From positions 1 through 64,000 of the forward strand of contig NZ_BDAV01000021.1 of NCBI RefSeq assembly GCF_001612635.1: 64,000 nt of DNA, read 5' to 3'. Shown one piece after another: positions 37,013-44,706 of the stretch (positions are counted from its first letter, which is position 1; every line of letters starts with the position of its first letter). Source of the DNA: Nocardia africana NBRC 100379. GTDB lineage: Bacteria; Actinomycetota; Actinomycetes; Mycobacteriales; Mycobacteriaceae. The notes beneath the pieces are model-generated. The model did not search any database, was not told the origin of the DNA, and saw nothing but the letters and a program-made list of their open reading frames with translations. The position numbers and the translations under genes are program-made.

Positions 37013-37234
37013 ATGGACCTGATGCTGATGGTCGGGTTGTGCTTCGGGATCGTATGCCTGGTTCGGGTTGCGGTCGGCGTGCGGCTTCCGGAAACGTGTC
37101 CGCGCCGGATGCCGTTGCCGGCCAGGCAATCCGACACCGTTCCGTTGCCGGTGGATGTTCGCGACATCAGGGAGCGCCTGGATCTCGAAGAACTCGGGTT
37201 GCGGTGGTGCCAGGATCGGTGCGGTGCCGGATGA
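37013..37234 (+). CDS. Small single-pass membrane protein
   Basis: A 73-residue protein with one N-terminal transmembrane segment (MLMVGLCFGIVCLVRVAVGV) and a short charged tail. No family recognised. It starts one base after the stop of the previous gene and overlaps the next start by four bases (ATGA), so it is translated as part of the operon. Confidence 0.6.
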   Translation: MDLMLMVGLCFGIVCLVRVAVGVRLPETCPRRMPLPARQSDTVPLPVDVRDIRERLDLEELGLRWCQDRCGAG

Positions 37235-37482
37235 CGACCCGCATCACCGATGTGCGCGGGTTACGCGCGACGTGGCGGCACGGACGCGACGGCATCGAAA
37301 TTATCGACTTACGCGGCGCATTCAGCGATGCCGAGGATTCTCTCCCGCCGGGCACCGATCTCGCCGCCGCGCGGGAGCTGCGTCCGGATCTGGGGGACCT
37401 GTGGGATGTGGTTCGCCGCGAATTCTGGGATCACTATCTCACCGCCCGCGTGGTCCGCGACGAGCCCGGGCGGAGTCGATGA
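37231..37482 (+). CDS. Small unknown protein
   Basis: An 83-residue soluble acidic protein with no recognised domain (IEIIDLRGAFSDAEDSLPPG). ATG 37231 overlaps the previous stop (ATGA) and its own stop overlaps the next ATG in the same way. Coding is supported by this packing rather than by a family match. Confidence 0.55.
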   Translation: MTTRITDVRGLRATWRHGRDGIEIIDLRGAFSDAEDSLPPGTDLAAARELRPDLGDLWDVVRREFWDHYLTARVVRDEPGRSR

Positions 37483-37787
37483 CGACGGAGCGCGACGATC
37501 GAGAGTTGTTCTCGCACTGGGCGATCGTCACCACCGGTGCGTCCTGCAGTATCCATGCGGGGGCGTGCCCGAGCGGCGTGTGGGGGCCCTATCCGCTGCG
37601 TGAAGCGGAGTACGTGGTCACGACCATCGCCCCGAGTCACAACCCGCACGTCGTTCCGTTCTGGACGCGCGGAGTGGGACCCGGGGACCACGGACGTACC
37701 GCGACGGATTCGGACCCCGCCACAACCGCCGGCGAGGACGCGAAGATCATCTCCCTGCAGTCCGATACGCGGAAGCGGCGGCGATGA
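37479..37787 (+). CDS. Small unknown protein, last of operon
   Basis: A 102-residue soluble protein without a recognised family; it contains two Cys (ASCSIHAGACPSGVWGPY) and a basic C terminus. The ATGA overlap with the previous gene supports translation. It completes a four-gene operon (36520-37787) controlled from the promoter with phased repeats. Confidence 0.55.
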   Translation: MTTERDDRELFSHWAIVTTGASCSIHAGACPSGVWGPYPLREAEYVVTTIAPSHNPHVVPFWTRGVGPGDHGRTATDSDPATTAGEDAKIISLQSDTRKRRR

Positions 37788-38020
37788 ACCCGCCTGCTCT
37801 CAGGCAGCCAGATCGGCCAGCTGCGGAAGTCGCGACACCAGCGCGTCGAGTTCCTCGCGCCAGCGACGATGCACGTTGAGGCGTTCGGGAGCTCCGGTGT
37901 GCGGCATGCGGTAGTACACCTTCGACCAGAGCGGGTTGATCTTCATCTCCATGAACATGGCCGTGCTTGGTACTCGCGCCTGCTACCCCGTGATCGAACC
38001 CGCCGCGATCCGGTGAGCCT
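37788..38020. other. Intergenic stretch with a possible gene fragment
   Basis: On the minus strand from about 37958 the sequence reads MKINPLWSKVYYRMPHTG and continues APERLNVHRR, then the frame shifts around 37860 to an ending LVSRLPQLADLAA and stop at 37801. This looks like a shifted C-terminal gene remnant, but I do not know the family. Otherwise nothing. Confidence 0.3.
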
Positions 38021-38860
38021 TCAGCAGCTGACCGCCGTGGCGTTGTCGAGTGCATCGAGGGCGGCGAGTTCCGCGGTCAGTTTGGCGCGGATCGCGGCGA
38101 TCGCGTCCCGGCCGATCGGCAGCCGCAGCGGCGGTGTGGGCGAGTCGACCGCCGCGATGATCTGTCGCGCGGCATCGTCGGGATCGCCGTAGACGCTGGG
38201 GTCCAGGGTGGACAGACGGTCGTAGGTCGCTGCGACGCTGGCGCCGTAGTCGGGATGGTCTACAGGCGTAAACCCCAGCGACGCAACGAAACCGGTCCCG
38301 AACATACCGGGCTCGACGATGGTCACATCGATGCCGAGATGGGCGACCTCCCGGAGCAGTCCTTCGTTCATGCCTTCGACCGCGAATTTCGTTGCGGCAT
38401 AAAGCCCCAACCCCGGCGATGGTGCGGCCACACCGGCTACCGACGAGATCTGCACGAGGTGGCCACCCTTCTGCTCGCGCAATACCGGCAACGCGGCGCG
38501 CACCACGTTGAGCGACCCGAAGACGTTCGTCTCGAAGACCGCGCGCACTTCGCTGTCCGGAATCTCCTCCAGCGCACCGAAAACCCCGTAGCCGGCGTTG
38601 TTCACCACCACGTCGATCCGCCCGAAGGTCTGCTTCGCCTGCGCGATCGCCTGCCGGGACTGATCGGCGTCGGTGACGTCCAGCGGAGTGATCACGATCT
38701 GCCCGGGATGTTCGGCCGCCAATTCGCGCAAGCCGTGTGCCCGCTCCGGGGCGCGGGCCGTCGCTGCGACCCGGACCCCGGCGGACGCGAGGGCGCGAGT
38801 CAGCGCGAATCCGAATCCGGAGGAGGCCCCTGTTATCAGCCACACCTTGTCTGTTGCCAT
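38021..38860 (-). CDS. Short-chain dehydrogenase/reductase
   Basis: A 279-residue classical SDR. NAD(P) loop TGASSGFG (residues 10-17), NNAG motif, catalytic Ser (QISSVAG) and YAATK (Tyr, Lys), all in order. A basic residue after the second strand (ATARAPER) suggests NADPH. It is divergent from a TetR regulator with a shared 68-bp promoter region, so is probably its target. Substrate unknown. The ATG begins MATDKVWLITGASSG. Confidence 0.9.
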   Translation of the reverse strand: MATDKVWLITGASSGFGFALTRALASAGVRVAATARAPERAHGLRELAAEHPGQIVITPLDVTDADQSRQAIAQAKQTFGRIDVVVNNAGYGVFGALEEIPDSEVRAVFETNVFGSLNVVRAALPVLREQKGGHLVQISSVAGVAAPSPGLGLYAATKFAVEGMNEGLLREVAHLGIDVTIVEPGMFGTGFVASLGFTPVDHPDYGASVAATYDRLSTLDPSVYGDPDDAARQIIAAVDSPTPPLRLPIGRDAIAAIRAKLTAELAALDALDNATAVSC

Positions 38861-38887
38861 TTGTATGCCCTCATCTGCGATTAATTA

Positions 38888-38909
38888 GGATACTGCTCGT
38901 ATCGTATCC
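38888..38909. promoter_or_regulatory. TetR operator between SDR and TetR genes
   Basis: GGATAC (38888-38893) and GTATCC (38904-38909) form an inverted repeat with a 10-bp spacer; the spacer itself contains a GTATC echo. It lies in the 68-bp divergent region, the usual operator position for a TetR-family autorepressor that also controls the SDR gene. Confidence 0.6.
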
Positions 38910-38916
38910 AAAACGG

Positions 38917-38922
38917 TAGACT
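38917..38922 (+). promoter_or_regulatory. -10 box of the TetR gene
   Basis: TAGACT lies six bases before ATG 38929, implying a leaderless mRNA that starts at the ATG; no ribosome site is visible. Confidence 0.45.
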
Positions 38923-38928
38923 TGCGCC

Positions 38929-39519
38929 ATGGTCGAGGTGAAACAGTCGCGCGGTCCGGGCCGGCCGCGCAGTGAGCGATCGAGGCGCGCGGTGCTCACG
39001 GCGGCCCGCGACCTGCTGACCGACCGCGGTCTGCCGGGCCTGAGTGTCGACGAGATCGCCACCCACGCGGGGGTCAGCAAGAACACCATCTACCGCTGGT
39101 GGCCCACCAAGGCGGCCGTGCTGATGGACGCGTTCACCGACGCCTTCGCCGACCGGATGAGCGTTCCCGCCGAGGGCGACGCCCTGACTCGTCTGCGCAC
39201 CACGGTCCGCCGGGTGGCGACTCTGATGAGCGATCCCGATGCCCGGCGTCCGTTCGTGGCCCTGGTCGCCGCCGCGCAGCACGATCCGGAATTGGCTGCG
39301 GCGCTGCGGGATCGGTTCATCGCCGGGCGGCGAGCGGAGGTGGGTGAGCTCTTCGCCGAGGCCCGATCCACCGGCCGCCTTCCCGCCGGCTTCGACCCGG
39401 ACACTGCCATCGATCTGATCTACGGCGCTCTCTACTACCGGCTGCTGGTCAGCGGGGAGAGCGTCGACGCCGGCTATGCGGACCGAATTCTCACCGCCAT
39501 GGGGCTGCTTCCGGACTGA
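38929..39519 (+). CDS. TetR-family regulator
   Basis: A 196-residue repressor. The N-terminal HTH is RAVLTAARDLLTDRGLPGLSVDEIATHAGVSKNTIYRWWPTKAAVL (given here as its start and end), followed by a helical ligand domain. Typical TetR length and pattern. It is divergent from the SDR and upstream of an MFS gene. Likely role: repress itself and the SDR through the GGATAC/GTATCC palindrome, released by an unknown ligand. Confidence 0.9.
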   Translation: MVEVKQSRGPGRPRSERSRRAVLTAARDLLTDRGLPGLSVDEIATHAGVSKNTIYRWWPTKAAVLMDAFTDAFADRMSVPAEGDALTRLRTTVRRVATLMSDPDARRPFVALVAAAQHDPELAAALRDRFIAGRRAEVGELFAEARSTGRLPAGFDPDTAIDLIYGALYYRLLVSGESVDAGYADRILTAMGLLPD

Positions 39520-39608
39520 CGGACCGTAGGCGAATTCGTGGTCCGCGCTTCGATGTGAGCGCCGACGGTCGCGTCCGATTAGCGCCAGCACCGTCCGGAA
39601 CCGATTCC

Positions 39609-39614
39609 TAGCGT
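39609..39614 (+). promoter_or_regulatory. Possible -10 box of the MFS gene
   Basis: TAGCGT ends seven bases before ATG 39622. No ribosome site is seen, so a leaderless start is likely. Confidence 0.35.
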
Positions 39615-39621
39615 CGTCTTC

Positions 39622-40887
39622 ATGGACAACGACCTGCTGATTCACACCCGTGATCCGATTCTGCGCCCAGCCGTCGTCGGATTGATGACGGTGGCGGCCG
39701 GGCTCGGCACCGCGACCATGTACGTCCTGCAGCCGGGGATCGCCGCGGTGGCGGGATCGCTGCACGCGTCGGTCGCGGAAATGGGAACCGCGCTGGCGTG
39801 TGGGCCGGTCGGCTATCTGCTCGGGCTCGCCCTCCTGGTTCCGCTGGTGGACCGGCACCCACCTCGGACGGTGGTTTCGCTGCAGTTCGCCGCGCTCGCC
39901 GCGGCATCGGCGATCGGCGCCGTGGTCGGCGCGGTGTGGTTGCTCGGCCCGGTGATCGGCCTGATCGGTGCCGCATCCTCGGTGGGAGCCCAGATGAGTT
40001 CCGTAGCAGGACGTTTCGCGGACCCGAGCCGTCGTGCGACGGTGCTCGGGACGGTCACGGCCGGGATCTCGGCCGGAATCCTGGCCGGACGAATCGTCGG
40101 CGGTTGGCTCACCGACCTCATCGGCTGGCGGGGCATGCTGCTCGTCTTCGCGGCGGCGTGCGTGGTGCTCGCGGCGGCGACCCGTGTGGTGTTGCCCGCC
40201 GCGACCGCCACGGCCGGCTCCGGGTATCTGACGATGCTGCGGGGGCTGCCGGGACTGTTCACCCGGTATCCGTTGCTTCGGTCGGCGGCCGCACGCGGCA
40301 CGTTGTGGTTCTTCGCGTTCTGCACGGTGTGGGCCGGTCTCGCGGCGGCGTTGTCGCAGCCGCCGTTCTCCTACTCGTCCGAGCGAATCGGCTTGTACGC
40401 GTTCGTCGGACTGGCCGGTGTCGCCGCGACCCGCATCGCGGGAGCGTGGACGGATCGGGTCGGGGCGCGTCGCGTGATCCTGGTGGGTCTCGTCCTCGCC
40501 GGGACGGCCGCGGTGATACTCGCTGTGGCACTGCCGCATACGGTGCTCGCCCTCGTCTGCCTCGGGCTGTTCGACGCGGGCCTGTTCGCGGCGCAGGTCG
40601 CCAATCAGAGCGCGGTGCTGGCCATCGACCCGGGCTCACCCGCGCGGTTCAACAGCGCCTACATGGTGGTGTACTTCGTCGGGGGCAGCGCCGGCACCGC
40701 CTTCGGCGCGGCCGCGGTGAGCTGGTTCGGCTGGGCCGCCACCGCGGTGATCGCGGCCCTCGCGATCGTGGTCGCGGGCGTGATGACCACCGGCGATCAT
40801 CGGCGAGCGAAACCGTTCGGCGTCGTGGGCACGGCCGGGGCGAAGCAGCGGGCGCCGTCGAACGTTCGTCGGACCGGTAGCCCCTGA
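39622..40887 (+). CDS. MFS transporter
   Basis: A 421-residue major facilitator protein with 12 predicted transmembrane segments and the conserved motif between TM2 and TM3 (PLVDRHPPRTVV). The C-terminal ~25 residues are hydrophilic. It looks like a drug:H+ or arabinose-efflux-type exporter. It is 102 bp downstream of the TetR gene on the same strand and could be part of the same response; the separate -10 box suggests its own promoter. Substrate unknown. Confidence 0.85.
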   Translation: MDNDLLIHTRDPILRPAVVGLMTVAAGLGTATMYVLQPGIAAVAGSLHASVAEMGTALACGPVGYLLGLALLVPLVDRHPPRTVVSLQFAALAAASAIGAVVGAVWLLGPVIGLIGAASSVGAQMSSVAGRFADPSRRATVLGTVTAGISAGILAGRIVGGWLTDLIGWRGMLLVFAAACVVLAAATRVVLPAATATAGSGYLTMLRGLPGLFTRYPLLRSAAARGTLWFFAFCTVWAGLAAALSQPPFSYSSERIGLYAFVGLAGVAATRIAGAWTDRVGARRVILVGLVLAGTAAVILAVALPHTVLALVCLGLFDAGLFAAQVANQSAVLAIDPGSPARFNSAYMVVYFVGGSAGTAFGAAAVSWFGWAATAVIAALAIVVAGVMTTGDHRRAKPFGVVGTAGAKQRAPSNVRRTGSP

Positions 40888-41031
40888 AGGAAGAGGCGAG
40901 CCGGCAGGCGGCGATCACTGCCGATGCTGCGAACGGGCCCACCGTGCACCGAGTGGGAACCTCATGCGGCGCAGCGTTATTCGGCTATCCGGTCATTTCC
41001 GTCGGATCGGGAAACGGCACCGTTCACTCGC

Positions 41032-42816
41032 TCATTCCTCGTAACCTGTTGTGGGCCAGGCAGATCGGTTTCGAGGCTGGGGGTCGTTCCGCGGGTGGCG
41101 GTCCGCTTCCGGTCGCGGCGGACGGGTGGGCCAGCTCGGCCGGGGATCGTCGTGGGGGCGGCCGGACGGCACGCGCCGGTGGCCGCCGGTGGGCTCTCCG
41201 GTTCGGCCGTCGATGCGCCGGTGGCTGCCGGTGTCGGTTCGGCGATCGTCGATGCGACGGTGGCTGCCGGTGTCGGTCCGGCGGTCGTCGACGCGGCGTT
41301 GGCCCCCGGTCGCATCGGGCGAAGGGGCGGTGCGGCGACGGGTGGGCGGCTCGCCCGGACGTCCTTCGACGCGGCGATGACTGCCCGTATTCGGTCCGCC
41401 GCGGTGGTCGGTGTGGTCGTGACCGGCCCTGGTCTCCCGGCCGTCTGCGCGCCGGCGGCTCCCCGCGTTCTCGCCCCGCGCGGCGACGCGGCGGTGGCTG
41501 CCGGTCGTTTCGGTGGCGCTCTCGGCGCGGCGGCCGGCAGAGACGCGGCGGGGTTCGGCTTCGGGCTCGTAGTCGTCGAAGTCGGCGCCCCGGCCGAAGG
41601 GGCGGGCCAGCAGGACCGCGATGGCGGTGGTCAGGGGAACCGACAGGGCGAGGCAGATGCCGCCGACCGCGGAGCGGGTGATCTCGATGGCCACCGCGTC
41701 ACCGGTCAGCACGTCGCGAATGGAGCGACCGGCCACGGAGAACATCAGCAGCAGCGGGAGCGCCCCGCCGGCGTAGGCCAGGACCAGCGTGTACACCGTA
41801 CTGGCGATGTGGTCGCGGCCGACGCGCATGGCGGCCGCGAAAACCTCACGCCGCGTCGCCTCTTCGTCGAGTGCGGCGAGTTCGAAGGCGGCCGAGGCCT
41901 GGGTGATGGTGACGTCGTTGAGCACACCGAGGGAACCGATGATGAAGCCGGCGAGCAGCAGGCCGGTGATGCTGACGTGCTGGATGTAGGTCGCGACGTT
42001 GGTGTTCTGCTCCTCGGACAATCCGGTCAGATTCGTCACCTCCAGCGCGACCCAGGACAGCACCGCCGCGAGCACCATCGCGCTGAGCGTGCCGAGCAGC
42101 GCCGAACTGGTTCGCAGGTTGACGCCGTGCGCCAGATACAGGACCGCGTAGAGGATCAGAGCCCCCGATACGAGGGCGACCGGCAGCGCCGGTTTCCCGT
42201 CGAGCAGCGCGGGCAGCAGGAATACGACCAGCACCCCGAACGCGAACACCAGGCCGAGCACCGCCCGCAATCCGCGCCACCGCGCCACCACCACGATCAC
42301 CGCCACGAAGGCGAGGGTGATCAGCAACAGCGGCATTCCGCGCGAATAGTCGTCGAAGGAATAGATGGTGGTTCCGCTCGGATCGTCCTGGCGAACCAGC
42401 CGAATACGGTCTCCGGCGTGCAAATCCGGTTGTCCCGGTCCCGGCGCGATTTCGAGCAGCGTACGGCTGCCCTTGTTCGGTCCCGACTCGATCGAGACCA
42501 GGCTGCGCTGGCAGGTGTAGGAATTCGTCGGCGGCGGTTGCGGGGTATCGGGAAACGCGCGCCCGTTCGACGGACTCCCGCACGGCCCCATATCCTGCAT
42601 CGCCACCGTGCCGGCCTCGGTCTGCACCGCCCCACCGCCACCGTTCTGCATCGGCAACGGAATATCCACATGCTGCCGGCTGGGCCACAACCAGATCATG
42701 GCGATGACGACGATCACCCCGATCGCGGTGAGCACCCCCACCACCACCCGAGCCGCCGTAGCCCCGATGGCAAGAGGCCCGGAATGGTCATGGTGGTGAT
42801 GATGATGCTCGCTCAC
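41032..42816 (-). CDS. YibE/F-family membrane protein with repeat tail
   Basis: About 594 residues. The N terminus after GTG 42816 reads SEHHHHHHDHSG, a natural poly-His run. One transmembrane anchor (~20-45) precedes an external domain, then about seven transmembrane segments (~185-430) matching YibE/F, a putative transporter family; LLAGFIIGSLGVLNDVTITQ is the core motif. The last ~170 residues are a cytoplasmic disordered Arg-rich tail with six copies of TG(S/G)(H/Q)RR(V/I) units. TTG 42846 is an alternative start; no strong ribosome site. Substrate unknown; metal binding by the His run is speculation. Confidence 0.75.
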   Translation of the reverse strand: MSEHHHHHHDHSGPLAIGATAARVVVGVLTAIGVIVVIAMIWLWPSRQHVDIPLPMQNGGGGAVQTEAGTVAMQDMGPCGSPSNGRAFPDTPQPPPTNSYTCQRSLVSIESGPNKGSRTLLEIAPGPGQPDLHAGDRIRLVRQDDPSGTTIYSFDDYSRGMPLLLITLAFVAVIVVVARWRGLRAVLGLVFAFGVLVVFLLPALLDGKPALPVALVSGALILYAVLYLAHGVNLRTSSALLGTLSAMVLAAVLSWVALEVTNLTGLSEEQNTNVATYIQHVSITGLLLAGFIIGSLGVLNDVTITQASAAFELAALDEEATRREVFAAAMRVGRDHIASTVYTLVLAYAGGALPLLLMFSVAGRSIRDVLTGDAVAIEITRSAVGGICLALSVPLTTAIAVLLARPFGRGADFDDYEPEAEPRRVSAGRRAESATETTGSHRRVAARGENAGSRRRADGRETRAGHDHTDHRGGPNTGSHRRVEGRPGEPPTRRRTAPSPDATGGQRRVDDRRTDTGSHRRIDDRRTDTGSHRRIDGRTGEPTGGHRRVPSGRPHDDPRPSWPTRPPRPEADRHPRNDPQPRNRSAWPTTGYEE

Positions 42817-42858
42817 CGCAGCGAGCTTAAAGGAACTTATTTTCAACAGCAGCCTGTA

Positions 42859-43117
42859 CCGCCTCTCCGCGTATTTTGGCCGGATTCAGGCGCGTGTACA
42901 GGAGCGTCGGCGGCCGTCAGCAAGGATCGAGGCGAGTTAGCCCGTCCCCCACGAGTTACCCATGTTCACCAGAAACCAGTGGTGCGGCCGTACGCCTGAT
43001 CACGCAAGAACATGGGTAACTCACCGGGCACGGGCCAACGGGACCAATCGACTCCCCGCCGCCCGCCAACGCAAAGAACCCCGCACTCGAGCCAGGCCAA
43101 AATACCCGGAGAGGCGG
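42859..43117. repeat. Large nested imperfect inverted repeat
   Basis: Outer arms: 23 bp at 42859-42881 and 43095-43117, identical but for one base (sequence CCGCCTCTCC, then GTATTTTGGCC). Inner arms: a perfect 15-bp GAGTTACCCATGTTC at 42953-42967 and its complement at 43008-43022. The DNA between the arm pairs is also complementary with scattered mismatches (e.g. TTAGCCCGT against TTGGCCCGT). The whole 259 bp can form one long stem with a 40-base loop. No gene spans it. It resembles a MITE-like element or a decayed transposon pair, but no target duplication is visible. Confidence 0.7.
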
Positions 43118-43173
43118 GGGAGTGCGGGCGGCGGAGAGCAGGGGGATGTCTCCGCCGCCCGAAAGGGATCCGA

Positions 43174-43231
43174 CGGCCCAGGGGGGTAGGCGGTCGAATC
43201 CAGGGCCGAGCGGCCCAGGGGGGGTAGGCGG
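43174..43231. repeat. Direct repeat of 20-21 bp
   Basis: Two copies beginning CGGCCCAGGGGGG and ending GTAGGCGG, at 43174-43193 and 43211-43231 (37 bp apart; second has one extra G). They lie just outside the large inverted repeat. The remainder up to the aspC stop at 43355 is empty. Confidence 0.55.
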
Positions 43232-43354
43232 CTCGGCCGGGCACTGTGAGTGCCGAGGACTACTGTACACAAAAGTTCGAAGTTTGCGCCAGTAAAGTCT
43301 TCAAAAACCTACTTTTCCAAACTCCCGGTTTGTTTTGCCTCGCGCCGTCCCCGG

Positions 43355-44605
43355 CTACTGGCGATAGCTGGAGAGGAAGTTGCCGAAGCGCTCGATCGCC
43401 ACGGCCAGATCCCGGGCCCACGGCAGCGTCACGATGCGCAGGTGGTCGTGCTGCGGCCAGTTGAAACCGGTGCCCTGCACCATCAGGATCTTCTCCTGAA
43501 GCAACAGGTCGAGCACCAATTTCCCGTCGTCGTGGATTTCGTGGACCTCGGGGTCCAGCCGCGGGAACGCGTACAGCGCGCCCTTCGGCTTCACGCACGA
43601 GACGCCGGGGATCATATTGAGCTTCTCCCAGGCCACATCGCGCTGCTCGAGCAGCCGCCCGCCGGGCAGGATCAGATCCTCGATGCTCTGGTAGCCGCCG
43701 AGCGCCACCTGAATCGCGTGCTGAGCGGGCACGTTCGGGCACAGCCGGGTGGAGGCCAGCAGGTCGATGCCCTCGAGGAATCCGGCCGCGTGTTCCTTGG
43801 GACCGGTGATGACCAGCCAGCCGGACCGGTATCCGGCGACGCGATACGCCTTGGAGAGCCCGTTGAAGGTGAGGCACAGCAGGTCGGGAGCCAGGCTGGC
43901 GAGCGAGATGTGCTTGGTGTCGTCGTAGAGGATCTTGTCGTAGATCTCGTCGGCGAGCAGCAGCAGCTGATGTTTGCGAGCGAGGTCCACCAGCTGCTGC
44001 AACACCTCCGACGAGTACACCGCGCCGGTGGGATTGTTCGGGTTGATCACCAGCAGGGCCTTGGTCTTGTCGGTGATCTTGGATTCGATATCGGCCACGT
44101 CGGGCTGCCAGCCGTTGGACTCGTCGCACAGGTAATGCACGGCGGTGCCGCCGGCCAGGCTGGTCATGGCGGTCCACAGCGGATAGTCCGGTGCGGGGAT
44201 GAGCACCTCGTCGCCGCTGTCGAGCAGCGCCTGCATCGTCATCGTGATCAGTTCGGAGACGCCGTTGCCCAGATAGACGTCGTCCACATCGAACTCGGGG
44301 AAGCCGGGGACCAGTTCGTACCGGGTCACGATCGCGCGGCGCGCGGGCAGAATGCCCTTGGATTCGGAGTAGCCCTGCGCGTACGGCAGCGCGGCGATCA
44401 TGTCGCGCATGATCACATCGGGCGCGTCGAAACCGAACGGCGCCGGGTTGCCGATGTTCAGCTTCAGGATGCGATGGCCCTCGGCCTCCAGTCGTGCCGC
44501 ATGTGCGTGCACCGGCCCACGGATTTCGTAGAGAACGTTCTGGAGCTTCAGGGACTGTTCCAGAATCCTGGGCGGCTGATGCGGTGACTGACTGGTAGGG
44601 CTCAC
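43355..44605 (-). CDS. aspC: Pyridoxal-phosphate aminotransferase (AlaA/AspC type)
   Basis: A 416-residue fold-type-I aminotransferase, close in pattern to the enzyme annotated aspC in mycobacteria (Rv0337c) and to alanine transaminases AlaA. PLP is held by NPNNPTGAVYS, Asp/Tyr in LLADEIYDKI, and Lys in FNGLSKAYRVAGYRSGW; Arg near the C terminus (LRIVTLP) binds the substrate carboxylate. In M. tuberculosis it is next to Rv0338c (EtfD); here four genes separate them. GTG 44605 is the chosen start; ATG 44640 is possible. Confidence 0.88.
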   Translation of the reverse strand: MSPTSQSPHQPPRILEQSLKLQNVLYEIRGPVHAHAARLEAEGHRILKLNIGNPAPFGFDAPDVIMRDMIAALPYAQGYSESKGILPARRAIVTRYELVPGFPEFDVDDVYLGNGVSELITMTMQALLDSGDEVLIPAPDYPLWTAMTSLAGGTAVHYLCDESNGWQPDVADIESKITDKTKALLVINPNNPTGAVYSSEVLQQLVDLARKHQLLLLADEIYDKILYDDTKHISLASLAPDLLCLTFNGLSKAYRVAGYRSGWLVITGPKEHAAGFLEGIDLLASTRLCPNVPAQHAIQVALGGYQSIEDLILPGGRLLEQRDVAWEKLNMIPGVSCVKPKGALYAFPRLDPEVHEIHDDGKLVLDLLLQEKILMVQGTGFNWPQHDHLRIVTLPWARDLAVAIERFGNFLSSYRQ

Positions 44606-44706
44606 CTGTTCAATGGTGCCACCGCCCCGCAACCACATATCCGAGGCATCGCCACCCCGCCGTAACAGCGTTGTGCCGGTCACACCCGGGCCGGTGCGCC
44701 CGCCGT

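Noticed and set aside
40924..42999. Long plus-strand frame (691 codons) opposite the YibE/F gene
   Set aside because: It is antisense to a gene with clear membrane-protein pattern and family motif; its translation is low-complexity Gly/Ala/Asp from the high-GC third-position effect.
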